DNA of 13,925 bases, taken from contig JACCXR010000131.1 in NCBI GenBank assembly GCA_013696915.1, positions 1 to 13,925 of the forward strand, read 5' to 3'. The position numbers and the translations under genes were made by a program. The notes under the pieces are model-generated. The model saw only the letters and a list, made by a program, of their open reading frames with translations. It was not told the origin of the DNA and searched no databases. Shown piece after piece: positions 1-7,241 of the stretch; position 1 is the stretch's first letter, and the number at the start of each line of letters is the position of its first letter. Origin of the DNA: Euzebyaceae bacterium (GTDB lineage Bacteria > Actinomycetota > Nitriliruptoria > Euzebyales > Egibacteraceae).

Positions 1-994
1 GCGCGGGGGCCGGCGGCGGGGTGGTCGGCGCGGGGGCCGGCGCGGCGGTTTCGACGGGTGGGGTGTCCGCTGGCGTGTCGCCCGCCGGGGTGTCGGTGCC
101 GGCGGCGCCGCTGCCAGGCGTGAACACGTGCGTCCCGCCGTACAGCGAGACGGCCGTGCCGACCGGCGCCCGGTCGAACAGCCACAGGGCGTCGCTGCGG
201 GTCAGCCGCACGCAGCCGTGGCTGGCCGGGTAGGCGGGGACGGAGTTCGAGCCGTGGATCGCCCAGCCGCGGTAGAAGTACATCGGGTCGTAGAGCGTGC
301 CGAGGTTCGCCTCCCGCACCCCCGAGATGCGCCGCTCGATGGTGAACGTCCCCACCGGCGTCAGGCTGCGGGCCGTCCCACCGCTGGCGGTCGTGTACGA
401 CTGCCCGCTGCCGGAGCTGACCGGCATGATCCTCGACAGCTCCCCGCCCTGGACGAAGTACAGGACCTGAGCCGACAGCTCCACCTCGATGCGTGTGCCC
501 GGGCCGCCCCGCAACGTCGGTGTCACCGGGTTGTCGAGCGCGGCCTGCGTCAGCGGCCCCACGACGCCGTCCGCGCCGAGGCCGTTCACCTTCTGGAACG
601 CCATGACCGCGCTGACGGTGGCCGGTCCGGCCTTCCCGTCGATCGCGCCGACGTAGTACTTCAGATCGGTCAGCCGCTGCTGGACGGCCGCGACGTCGTA
701 TCCGGGGCCGGGGGTGGCGGTCGGCTCGGGTGACGGGGTCGGGGACGGGGTCGGGGACGGGGTCGGGCTCGCCGGCGGCGTGGGCAGGGGATCGATGCGC
801 TCCACCGTCGGCGACGGCGACGGCGACCGCGACGGCGGGATCGAGGGGGCGTCGGACCCGGGCACCGGCGGCGACGATGACTCCTCCACGCCCACGACCT
901 GCCGCTCGGACGGTCGGAAGGCTGCCATGCCGACACCGACCATCGTCCCGATCAACGCCGGGACGAGCACGGTGAGGGCGATTCGCCGGGACAT
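1..994 (-). CDS. L,D-transpeptidase (YkuD) with peptidoglycan-binding domain, C-terminus cut by window edge
   Basis: Cell-wall enzyme expected to form 3-3 cross-links between peptidoglycan stem peptides, or to attach proteins to them, outside the membrane. The ATG at 994 follows an AGGAG seven bases upstream. Residues 5-25 form a hydrophobic signal peptide or anchor. Residues 40-97 are a Pro/Ser/Thr linker containing TPSP repeats. Residues 100-153 match a PG_binding_1 domain (AVQQRL...GAIDG...GPLTQAAL). A YkuD catalytic domain follows at about 163-280, with the active-site pattern H247...SHGCVRL, so C261 is the nucleophile and H259 lies beside it. After about residue 287 the chain is Pro/Thr/Ala-rich and runs off the left edge without a stop. 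The family and active site are clear; the role of the tail and the true C-terminus are unknown. Confidence 0.93.
   Translation of the reverse strand, partial: MSRRIALTVLVPALIGTMVGVGMAAFRPSERQVVGVEESSSPPVPGSDAPSIPPSRSPSPSPTVERIDPLPTPPASPTPSPTPSPTPSPEPTATPGPGYDVAAVQQRLTDLKYYVGAIDGKAGPATVSAVMAFQKVNGLGADGVVGPLTQAALDNPVTPTLRGGPGTRIEVELSAQVLYFVQGGELSRIMPVSSGSGQSYTTASGGTARSLTPVGTFTIERRISGVREANLGTLYDPMYFYRGWAIHGSNSVPAYPASHGCVRLTRSDALWLFDRAPVGTAVSLYGGTHVFTPGSGAAGTDTPAGDTPADTPPVETAAPAPAPTTPPPAPA
732..767. repeat. 12-bp tandem repeat, three copies, inside the L,D-transpeptidase linker
   Basis: Three back-to-back copies of gacggggtcggg. On the minus strand they encode three Thr-Pro-Ser-Pro units of the linker between the membrane anchor and the peptidoglycan-binding domain. 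The unit length is a multiple of three, so gain or loss of copies would change linker length without shifting the frame. Confidence 0.85.
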
Positions 995-1043
995 CACACT
1001 GCTCCTGCCTCGTAACCGCGGGGCCCGCTGCCACATCGCCCCA

Positions 1044-1073
1044 TCAGACGCACAGCGCCGACGAAACGTTGCC
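1044..1073 (-). promoter_or_regulatory. candidate ECF-sigma-type promoter of the L,D-transpeptidase gene
   Basis: Reading the minus strand, GGCAAC (1073-1068) is followed after 17 bases by CGTCTGA (1050-1044). This resembles the GGAAC / CGTC elements of actinobacterial extracytoplasmic-function sigma factors, which often control envelope genes. It would give a leader of roughly 40 bases before the ATG at 994. It is a pattern match only, with one mismatch in the -35 core. Confidence 0.3.
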
Positions 1074-1101
1074 CCCGCGGGGCGCACAACAAGGGTAACG
1101 G

Positions 1102-1157
1102 GCGAGCATTCCTCGCGTGACGTGGCCGAACGGGCGATGCCCGGGCCGCTCGGTCAC
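1102..1157 (-). terminator. pair of adjacent hairpins after the meaB gene
   Basis: Two neighbouring inverted repeats lie 47-102 bases past the MeaB stop codon. One has arms gcgag/ctcgc (1102-1106, 1112-1116). The other is a core cgggc-gat-gcccg (1131-1143) inside weaker outer arms gtgac/gtcac (1117-1121, 1153-1157). There is no T-tract, which is usual in GC-rich genomes. They may end meaB transcription before the L,D-transpeptidase promoter. The call rests only on position and symmetry. Confidence 0.35.
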
Positions 1158-1203
1158 TCAAGGAGCGACGCGAGCTTGCGACCGGAGCGTCGGTGACCCA
1201 TGT

Positions 1204-2208
1204 CTAGGCGTCGAGCCCGTCGAGCCCGTCGAGTCCGGCGATCATGCGGTCCGCGGCCGTGTACGGGTCGAGCCGCCGGGCTGCCACCGCAGCGGCCAGC
1301 CCGTCGGCGAGCGCCCCCTCGCCCAGGGCGGCGAAGCGGCTGCGGACCTCGCCGAGGGCGATCTCGCGGAGCTGCACGCGAGCGCGACCCAGCCGGCGGT
1401 CCTCCAACAGGCCCGACTCGGTCAGCCAGGCGCGGTGCTCGTCGATCGCGTCGGCGAGTTCGGCGATGCCCTCTTCGCGCGCCGCGACGGTGGTGCGGAT
1501 CGGGGCTGGCCGCTCGGCGGCGTCATCAGATCCCCGCCCTCCGGCGACCGCTCCGCGGCCGCCCGCACCCAGCTCCTGCATGCCCCTGAGATCGCGGACC
1601 AGCCGGTCCGTGCCGTCGTGGTCGGCCTTGTTCACGCAGAAGACGTCGGCGACCTCCAGGATGCCGGCCTTCGCCGCCTGGATCGCGTCGCCCATCCCTG
1701 GCGCCAGTGTGACGACCGTCGTGTCCGCCATGGACGCGATCTCGACCTCCGCCTGACCGACCCCGACCGTCTCCACGACGACGAGGTCGAAGCCGGCGGC
1801 GTCGAGCACGAGCAGGGCCTGCGGCGTCGCCCAGGACAGGCCGCCGAGGTGACCGCGGCTGGCCATCGACCGGATGAAGACGCCGTCGTCGAGGACGTGG
1901 TCCTGCATGCGCACGCGGTCCCCGAGCAGCGCCCCGCCGGAGAACGGCGACGACGGGTCGACCGCAAGCACCGCCACCCGCCGGCCGCGGCCGCGCCACT
2001 CGCTGATGAGCGCGCTGGTCAGCGTCGACTTGCCGACCCCGGGCGAGCCGGTGATCCCGACCAGGTGGGCGCTGCCCGTATGCGGGTGCAGCAGGCGGAC
2101 GACCTCCCGCAGCCGTTCCCGCGAACCGTCCTCCACGTAGGTCAGCAGGCGCGCGAGCGCCCGGCGTTCGCCGGCGAGGAGGCGGTCGACGAGCTCAGCG
2201 CTGTTCAC
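1204..2208 (-). CDS. meaB: MeaB/ArgK-family GTPase, methylmalonyl-CoA mutase chaperone
   Basis: G3E-type P-loop GTPase of the MeaB family. It guards loading of adenosylcobalamin onto methylmalonyl-CoA mutase and release of damaged cofactor, so it belongs to propionyl-CoA/methylmalonyl-CoA metabolism in the cytoplasm. Visible motifs are Walker A GSPGVGKST (54-62), VDPSSPFSGGALLGDRVRM (83-101, a family hallmark), a Walker B/switch segment ETVGVGQAE (146-154) and base-recognition NKAD (193-196). The 334-residue length is normal for the family. The start is a GTG with no convincing Shine-Dalgarno; the N-terminus nevertheless aligns with the usual family start. A Gly-rich insert lies at about 214-226, and the last residues are a GLD repeat encoded by 9-bp direct repeats at 1205-1230. 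No mutase subunit gene is next to it here. Confidence 0.95.
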   Translation of the reverse strand: MNSAELVDRLLAGERRALARLLTYVEDGSRERLREVVRLLHPHTGSAHLVGITGSPGVGKSTLTSALISEWRGRGRRVAVLAVDPSSPFSGGALLGDRVRMQDHVLDDGVFIRSMASRGHLGGLSWATPQALLVLDAAGFDLVVVETVGVGQAEVEIASMADTTVVTLAPGMGDAIQAAKAGILEVADVFCVNKADHDGTDRLVRDLRGMQELGAGGRGAVAGGRGSDDAAERPAPIRTTVAAREEGIAELADAIDEHRAWLTESGLLEDRRLGRARVQLREIALGEVRSRFAALGEGALADGLAAAVAARRLDPYTAADRMIAGLDGLDGLDA

Positions 2209-2241
2209 GTTGCGGCAGGCTAGCGGGCAGCCGGCGCTCCG

Positions 2242-2276
2242 CTGGAACCCGGACGCCGGCGACGGCGTCTTTCCAG
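2242..2276. promoter_or_regulatory. nested inverted repeat between meaB and the lipoprotein gene
   Basis: The 98-base gap between two divergent genes contains an inner perfect inverted repeat, gacgccg (2252-2258) and cggcgtc (2263-2269) with a 4-base centre. It is flanked by outer arms ctgga (2242-2246) and tccag (2272-2276). Its place between two divergent starts suggests an operator or a leader hairpin. No regulator can be assigned. Confidence 0.4.
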
Positions 2277-2306
2277 ACAGAGCACGAACACGAGGGGGGC
2301 TGGTAG

Positions 2307-2723
2307 ATGCGCTGGACGGCGGTGGCGGCAGCGGTGGTGGTGATGCTGGTGACGGCCTGCGGTGGCGGCAGCGGCGGCGATGGGCTCTACGGCGGCGGTG
2401 ACGAGCCTTCCGGTGGCCCGGCCGCCGGCGCGCCGGCGCCCGGCGGGGCGCTGACCGTCTCGCAGGCGCTCGACTCGGCTTCGGGCGAGCCGCTGCTCGT
2501 GCAGGGAGCGGTCGTCGCCGCCGCGGGTCAGCCGGTGCGATTGTGCGAACTGCTGGCGGAGTCCTACCCGCCCCAGTGCGGCGGCGCGTCGCTGATCGTG
2601 GAGGGACTCAACGCCGCGGCGCTCGAGGGCATGGAGACGGCGAGCGATGTCACCTGGGGGCAGGCCGAACTGCTCGGCACGGTCGCCGACGGGGTGCTGA
2701 CCGTGTCGTCGACGTCGATCTGA
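2307..2723 (+). CDS. small secreted lipoprotein of unknown function
   Basis: A 138-residue protein with an n-region MRW, a hydrophobic stretch and lipobox LVTAC, so C18 is the predicted lipidated cysteine. It should be anchored on the outer face of the membrane. A Gly/Pro/Ala-rich spacer covers residues 19-48. A compact domain of about 90 residues follows, with alternating hydrophobic strands and two further cysteines, C80 (RLCELLAESYPPQ) and C91 (QCGG), which could form a disulfide. The ATG is preceded by GAGGGGGG seven bases upstream. The gene is divergent from meaB and convergent with the sugar permease gene. I do not recognise a named family; the fold resembles a small beta-barrel only by impression. 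Confidence 0.8.
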   Translation: MRWTAVAAAVVVMLVTACGGGSGGDGLYGGGDEPSGGPAAGAPAPGGALTVSQALDSASGEPLLVQGAVVAAAGQPVRLCELLAESYPPQCGGASLIVEGLNAAALEGMETASDVTWGQAELLGTVADGVLTVSSTSI

Positions 2724-2774
2724 CCCTGTTGGACGGTGAGAGCGTATCCACCGTGCCGAGCCAGGACGTCATGC

Positions 2775-2792
2775 GGTCAGGCGATCCTGACC
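2775..2792. terminator. perfect 7-bp hairpin in the convergent intergenic region
   Basis: GGTCAGG-CGAT-CCTGACC is a perfect stem with a four-base loop, 51 bases after the lipoprotein stop codon and 173 bases beyond the permease stop on the other strand. It is a likely terminator for the lipoprotein gene and could act in both directions. It has no T-tract. The rest of 2724-2965 is somewhat less GC-rich than its surroundings, and I see no supported gene in it. Confidence 0.6.
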
Positions 2793-2965
2793 TCCCGCCG
2801 TTCGCGGTCGGCAGTCATCAACACGGTGACGTGGCCTCCACCGCCTGCGCGACGCGCCTGAGCACGTCCATCGTCGGCGTTCGTAACTCATGGCGGTGCG
2901 TAGTCGCTGGGCGATCACCCGTCGAGGCCGCCAGCGCCTCTCCGGCGGAGCGGACTATGACCGGG

Positions 2966-4198
2966 TCAGGCCATGCCGCGCTGCGAGCGGCCGCGCCGGC
3001 TGAAGGAGTCGACGACCACAGCGGCGAGCAGCACGAGTCCGGTAACGACGAACTTTGCCCCCGAGCTGAGGCCGAGCAGGCCCATGCCGTTGTCGACGCT
3101 GGCGATCACGAGCGCCCCGAGCAGTGCGTTCGAGACCTTGCCGCGCCCGCCGAACAGGCTGGTCCCGCCGATGACGGCGGCAGCGATCGAGTTGAGGAGC
3201 AGGTTTCCGCCGCCGGCGGCGGTGTCGACCGACCGCAGCCGCGACGCCAGGACGATGCCCCCGAGCGCGGCCATCGTCGAGGAGATCATGAACACCGCGA
3301 CCCTGATGCGGTCGACGTTGATGCCGGCGCGGCGTGCCGCCTCGGCGTTGCCGCCGACGGCGTAGACGTGCCGCCCAAAGCGCGTGCGGTTCGCGACGAA
3401 CGACCAGCCGACGAGCAGGAGCATGACGAGCACCCCGACGAGCGGAACCCCGCGGCTGAGGTTGGCGGCGTAGACCGCACCGAGGCCGAGCACCGCCAGC
3501 CCGGCGATGCGTAGCCCCAGCAGGCTCATCGGCGCGGTCGGGAGGCCGTCGCGCGCGCGCGACCGCGTGCGCAGCACCAGGACGGCGGCGTACCCGGCGA
3601 CGAGCACCGCCGCGACGGCGTAACCGACCGCCGCCGGCAGGAACGTGTTCGCGACCCCGACGATGGTCCGGTCCTGGATCACCACGGTTCCCAGGCCGCC
3701 GATGATGATGAGCACGACGCCGTTCCACACCAGGAACCCGGCGAGCGTCACCACGAACGACGGGACCCCGGCCTTCGAGATGATGAGCCCCTGGACGAGC
3801 CCGATGACGAGCGCCACGCAGACGCCGACGGCGACGGCCACGTACCAGGGCCAGTCGTTCAGCAGCAGGCGGGCGAGGATCACCGACGCGGTCGCGCTGA
3901 CGTAGCCGACGGACAGGTCGATCTCGCCGAGCAGCAGGACGAAGACGACCCCGATCGCGATCGTGGTCAGTCCGGCCATCTGCACGACGAGGTTCACGAA
4001 GTTGCGCGAGCTCAGGAACGCCGAGTTCTGCGACTGGAAGATCACCGCGATGAACACAAGCCCGACGATGATCGGCAGGCTGCCGAGGTCCCCGAGGCGA
4101 ACCCGTCGGACGTAGTCGCGGAAGTGGTCGGCCATGCCGCCGCGCGCCGGTTCGGACGTGACGTCCCCCGCGGACGGCTGCTGGACGAGGTCGGTCAC
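2966..4198 (-). CDS. xylH: XylH-like sugar ABC transporter permease
   Basis: Integral membrane subunit of a class-2 (CUT2) sugar importer. The 410-residue length and many hydrophobic helices from residue 41 onward match XylH-type permeases, which are longer than RbsC. Family motifs include GEIDLSVG (91-98) and the ATPase-coupling loop GRHVYAVGGNAEAARRAGIN (275-294), then a GG-rich segment (AVIGGTSLFGGRGKV) near the C-terminus. The start is a GTG at 4198 that overlaps the stop of the ATPase gene by four bases (GTGA), with GGAGG seven bases upstream, so the two are probably translationally coupled. It is the last gene of the sugar operon. The family is clear; xylose as substrate is inferred from the XylF-like partner. 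Confidence 0.92.
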   Translation of the reverse strand: MTDLVQQPSAGDVTSEPARGGMADHFRDYVRRVRLGDLGSLPIIVGLVFIAVIFQSQNSAFLSSRNFVNLVVQMAGLTTIAIGVVFVLLLGEIDLSVGYVSATASVILARLLLNDWPWYVAVAVGVCVALVIGLVQGLIISKAGVPSFVVTLAGFLVWNGVVLIIIGGLGTVVIQDRTIVGVANTFLPAAVGYAVAAVLVAGYAAVLVLRTRSRARDGLPTAPMSLLGLRIAGLAVLGLGAVYAANLSRGVPLVGVLVMLLLVGWSFVANRTRFGRHVYAVGGNAEAARRAGINVDRIRVAVFMISSTMAALGGIVLASRLRSVDTAAGGGNLLLNSIAAAVIGGTSLFGGRGKVSNALLGALVIASVDNGMGLLGLSSGAKFVVTGLVLLAAVVVDSFSRRGRSQRGMA

Positions 4199-4971
4199 GC
4201 GGTCGCCTCCGTCGCCATGCCGGGCACCTGCTCAACCTTGCCGGCCGTGATCGCCTCGACGACCTCCTGCTGATTCGTCGCGGCCGCGTCGAACTCGGCG
4301 ACCTTCTGTCCGAGCCGCAGGACGCAGATCCGATCGGCGACCTCGAACACGTCGTGGAGATTGTGCGAGATCAGCACGACCCCGAGGCCCTTCTCGCCGA
4401 GCCGCTGCACGAGGTCGAGCACCTGGCGGGTCTGCGCCACGCCGAGCGCCGCCGTCGGCTCGTCGAGGATGACGACCGTCGAGTTCCACATCACGGCCTT
4501 GGCGACGGCGACGGACTGCCGCTGGCCGCCCGAGAGCCCCGCGACCGTCTGGCGGACGGACCTCACGGTCGTGACCGACAGGCTCGCCAGGGTCTGCATG
4601 GCGGCCCGCTCCATCGCGGTCTCGTCGAGCCGGGCGAAGCTTGACAGCCGCTCACGTCCGAGGAACATGTTCTGGACGATGTCGAGGTTGTCGCACAGCG
4701 CCAGGTCCTGGTACACGATCTCGATGCCGAGGGCCGACGAGTCCTTGGGCGACGAGATCGTCACCGTCCGGTCCTCGAACCGGACCTCGCCGCCGTCGGC
4801 CGGGTGGATCCCGCCGATGCACTTGATCAGCGTGGACTTGCCCGCACCGTTGTCGCCGACGAGGGCCATGACCTCTCCGGCACGAACGGCGAAGTCCACG
4901 CGGGTCAGCGCCTGCACCGCTCCGAAGCTCTTTGAGACCCCGCGGAGTTCGAGTATCGGACTGTCGGCCAT
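4195..4971 (-). CDS. single-domain sugar ABC transporter ATP-binding protein (XylG/FrcA type)
   Basis: Cytoplasmic ATPase energising the sugar importer. The ATG at 4971 has an ideal AAGGAGG six bases upstream and gives 258 residues; the longer open frame to 5037 would place the start inside a strong hairpin. All ABC motifs are present: Walker A GDNGAGKST (39-47), Q-loop Q88, signature LSGGQ (146-150), Walker B VVILDE (166-171) and switch His H203. Escherichia coli XylG and RbsA carry two ATPase halves in one chain of about 500 residues. This protein has one, like rhizobial FrcA, so it must act as a homodimer. It overlaps the permease start by four bases. Confidence 0.93.
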   Translation of the reverse strand: MADSPILELRGVSKSFGAVQALTRVDFAVRAGEVMALVGDNGAGKSTLIKCIGGIHPADGGEVRFEDRTVTISSPKDSSALGIEIVYQDLALCDNLDIVQNMFLGRERLSSFARLDETAMERAAMQTLASLSVTTVRSVRQTVAGLSGGQRQSVAVAKAVMWNSTVVILDEPTAALGVAQTRQVLDLVQRLGEKGLGVVLISHNLHDVFEVADRICVLRLGQKVAEFDAAATNQQEVVEAITAGKVEQVPGMATEATA

Positions 4972-5002
4972 CGCCCGCCTCCTTCGTCCACCGACGTATG
5001 GT

Positions 5003-5041
5003 CGCGGTGCGGGGGCCGGAAAGCAACGCCCCCGCACCGCG
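5003..5041 (-). promoter_or_regulatory. perfect 13-bp hairpin between binding-protein and ATPase genes
   Basis: Arms cgcggtgcggggg (5003-5015) and cccccgcaccgcg (5029-5041) are exact reverse complements around a 13-base loop. The hairpin lies in the 81-base gap between the binding-protein stop and the ATPase ribosome-binding site. Such hairpins in ABC operons are known to protect the 3' end of the binding-protein message, or to terminate part of the transcripts, so that binding protein is made in excess. There is no T-tract, so stabilisation or partial termination are both possible. Confidence 0.75.
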
Positions 5042-5052
5042 GCGGTGGCGCG

Positions 5053-6297
5053 TCAGCCGTCGAGCGCGCCCTCCGGGCAGTACTGCTCGAACTCGCCGAC
5101 GCAGATCTCCTCCCACGTGCGGAACTCGTCCGCGATGACGGTGTCCTCGATGTTGTCCGCGGTGACCGCCACCGGGGTGAGCAGCAGCGACGGGACCTCG
5201 CGGCTGCCGTTGTCGGTGACGTCCTCGACGCCCTCCGGCTCCTCGCCCTGCAACAGCGAGACGGCGAGGTCGGCGGCCGCGAAGGCCTCCTCGCGGATCG
5301 CCTTGTAGACGGTCATGCACTGGTCACCGGCGAGGATGTTCTGGATCCCCTCGACGGTGGCGTCCTGGCCCGTGACCGGGATGCCGTTGAGGCCGGCCGA
5401 CTTCAGCGCCGAGATGGCGGCGTTGCCGAGGCCGTCGTTCGCGGCGAGCACCCCGTCGATGGAGTTGTCCGCCGCGGTCAGCATCTGCTCGAAGATGACG
5501 AGCGCCTGCTGGTTGTCCCAGTCCGGGACGGACTGGTCGTCGACCTCGGTCCAGTCACCGGACTCGAAGAGCGGGTCGAGCACCGAGTTGTAGCCCTGCG
5601 CGAACAGGGTCGCGTTGTTGTCGGTCGGGGAGCCGTTGAGGACCGCGATCTGCGGGTTCTCCACGCCGGCCTCGGTGATGCAGTCGACCAGTCCCTGGCC
5701 CTGCAGCTCGCCGACGGTCACGTTGTTGAAGCTGACGTAGTAGTCCGACTCGGCGTCGAGGGTGAGCCGGTCGTAGTCGATGACCGACACGTCCTGGGAC
5801 TTCGCGTCGGCGACGATCGCCGCGCCGCTGCCGCTGTCGAGGTTGACGAGCAGCAGCACCCGCGCACCGTCGGTGATCGCCTGCTCGGCCTGCGTCTGCT
5901 GCGTCGAGGCGTCGCCCTCGGCGTTGAGGATCGTGTACTGGTCGCTGGAAAGGCCCGCCTCTTCGAACGCCTGCTCGAAGAACCTGCGGTCGTCGGTCTC
6001 CCAGCGCGACGACGACGCGCTGTCGGGCAGCAGCACCGCGATCTTGCCCTCGACGTCCCCGCCCGTCGGCTCGGCGCCGGCGGTCTCGGTGCCGCCCGTC
6101 TCTGTCGCGGTGGCCATCTCTGTCCCGGTGGCGCCCGTCTCCGTCCCGGTGCCTTCCGTCTCTGTCCCGGTGGCGGCCGTGTCACCGGTCCCCGCGTCGC
6201 CGCTGTCCGCAGCGTCCTGTGCGTCCCCGCAGGCCGTGAGCATCACGGTCATCGCCACCATCAGGGCCAGCAGCCTGGCCCACCGGATACCTCGCAT
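5053..6297 (-). CDS. xylF: XylF-like sugar-binding lipoprotein of ABC transporter
   Basis: Extracellular substrate-binding component. The ATG at 6297 has AGGAGGAGG about seven bases upstream and gives 414 residues; the open frame upstream of it is antisense to the next gene. Lipobox MLTAC predicts lipidation at C23. Residues 24-80 are a Thr/Glu/Gly-rich spacer, and a periplasmic-binding fold of the ribose/xylose group fills 81-414. XylF-type landmarks are IDYDRL (173-178), the YVSFNNVTVGELQG segment (187-200), VLAANDGL (283-290), TGQDA (309-313) and MTVYK (328-332). These favour xylose or a related pentose over ribose. Downstream come the ATPase and permease genes after a strong hairpin; upstream is the mutarotase gene. 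Confidence 0.9.
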   Translation of the reverse strand: MRGIRWARLLALMVAMTVMLTACGDAQDAADSGDAGTGDTAATGTETEGTGTETGATGTEMATATETGGTETAGAEPTGGDVEGKIAVLLPDSASSSRWETDDRRFFEQAFEEAGLSSDQYTILNAEGDASTQQTQAEQAITDGARVLLLVNLDSGSGAAIVADAKSQDVSVIDYDRLTLDAESDYYVSFNNVTVGELQGQGLVDCITEAGVENPQIAVLNGSPTDNNATLFAQGYNSVLDPLFESGDWTEVDDQSVPDWDNQQALVIFEQMLTAADNSIDGVLAANDGLGNAAISALKSAGLNGIPVTGQDATVEGIQNILAGDQCMTVYKAIREEAFAAADLAVSLLQGEEPEGVEDVTDNGSREVPSLLLTPVAVTADNIEDTVIADEFRTWEEICVGEFEQYCPEGALDG

Positions 6298-6323
6298 TGC
6301 GAACCTCCTCCTGCTCGTGTGCG

Positions 6324-6345
6324 CCCGCGGCGTGGCCGCCGCGGG
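6324..6345 (-). promoter_or_regulatory. 8-bp perfect hairpin between mutarotase and binding-protein genes
   Basis: Arms cccgcggc (6324-6331) and gccgcggg (6338-6345) flank a six-base loop. It begins five bases after the mutarotase stop codon and ends before the binding-protein Shine-Dalgarno. It could be a weak terminator, a processing site or a message stabiliser separating the two genes of one transcript. Confidence 0.5.
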
Positions 6346-6350
6346 ACCTA

Positions 6351-7241
6351 CTACGTGGATCGTACGCCTTGGCGCCCTTCCGGCGCGCCCCACCTCCACT
6401 CGACCCGTGCCGAGAGGCGGCCTCCAGGCCCCAGTGGAGCGACCCCGGTGCCCTCGACGCCGGCAGCCGCGAGGACGGCCGCGTTCGGCCAGGCGCTCTG
6501 CGGTTCGACGCAGACCCCCGCGGGCGGCGTGTGGACGACCACCGTCGCGATCGGAGTTCCGAAGTCCATCGTCAGCTCCAGGTCCGGCCACCGGACAGCC
6601 GCGGGCGGGCGGACGCCCGCGTAGGGGTGGTCGAGGCGTCGATCGCCGAGCAGCGGTCCGCCGCGCAGGTCCTCCTCGGCCGTCACCGGGCGCGTCGCGC
6701 CGGTGGGCACGAGGTCGCCGGTCGTGACCAGGGTCGTGTCGGCGTCGAGGGCCACCGCCATGTCTACGGCGGCCGGCCTGCGGAACCACGGGTGCCAGCC
6801 CACCGCCGCGGGCATGCCGCGGGGGCCGGCCTCCACGGACGCCTCCAGCGTCAGGGCGCCGGGGCTGAGACGGACCCGCTGCCGGACGGTGCCGCCCAGC
6901 GGCCAGCGCTCCGGCGGCAGCGCGCAGGAGAGCGTGACCGAATCGCCGCCCGCGTCGCCGACGGTCCACCGCTCGTCGAACACCACGCCGTGCAGGGCGT
7001 GCGGCGCCTCGTTGGCGGTCAGGTCGTGGCGCTCGCCACGCCAGGGGAGGACCGCGCCGGCGAGACGGCCGGCCCACGGGGCCATCAGGTAGCAGCCCCA
7101 GGCGAGCACAGGATCGGTCGCGTCCGGCGGCGCGGTCGTGACCAGCCGCTCGGCGCCGCCCGCGACCAGCGAGGCGAGCCGGCCGCCACGGTCCGGGTCG
7201 ACCACGGCACGGTCGGCGCCGGCGGTCAGGGTCACGCCCAC
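6351..7241 (-). CDS. aldose 1-epimerase (galactose mutarotase-like)
   Basis: Predicted to interconvert alpha and beta anomers of an aldose in the cytoplasm. The 296-residue protein shows the mutarotase pattern MAPWAGRL (53-60), HALHG (81-85), GWHPWF (148-153, H150 the likely catalytic acid), LDHPYAG (203-209) and CVEPQSAWPNA (244-254, E246 the likely catalytic base). The start chosen is the GTG at 7241 with GGAGG five bases upstream; the 5' end lies within the first copy of a 41-bp tandem repeat that also duplicates this ribosome-binding site and start. The gene sits between a ROK regulator and a xylose-type transporter, so a role in handling the imported sugar is likely. The exact sugar is unknown. 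Confidence 0.88.
   Translation of the reverse strand: MGVTLTAGADRAVVDPDRGGRLASLVAGGAERLVTTAPPDATDPVLAWGCYLMAPWAGRLAGAVLPWRGERHDLTANEAPHALHGVVFDERWTVGDAGGDSVTLSCALPPERWPLGGTVRQRVRLSPGALTLEASVEAGPRGMPAAVGWHPWFRRPAAVDMAVALDADTTLVTTGDLVPTGATRPVTAEEDLRGGPLLGDRRLDHPYAGVRPPAAVRWPDLELTMDFGTPIATVVVHTPPAGVCVEPQSAWPNAAVLAAAGVEGTGVAPLGPGGRLSARVEWRWGAPEGRQGVRST

Noticed and set aside
128..733. Plus-strand 201-residue open frame opposite the L,D-transpeptidase
   Set aside because: Arg/Ala-rich antisense frame over a gene with complete catalytic motifs and signal peptide; typical shadow frame of GC-rich DNA.
2724..2965. Short minus-strand frame ending VLMTADRERREVRIA, considered as an antitoxin-like remnant
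   Set aside because: No good start or ribosome site, upstream part is Gly/Arg filler, and its end lies in the terminator hairpin; similarity to any family is too weak to report as a gene.
4972..5037. Longer N-terminus for the ABC ATPase from a start at 5037
   Set aside because: The added 22 residues are Arg/Pro-rich, would start inside the 13-bp hairpin and ignore the ideal AAGGAGG before the ATG at 4971.
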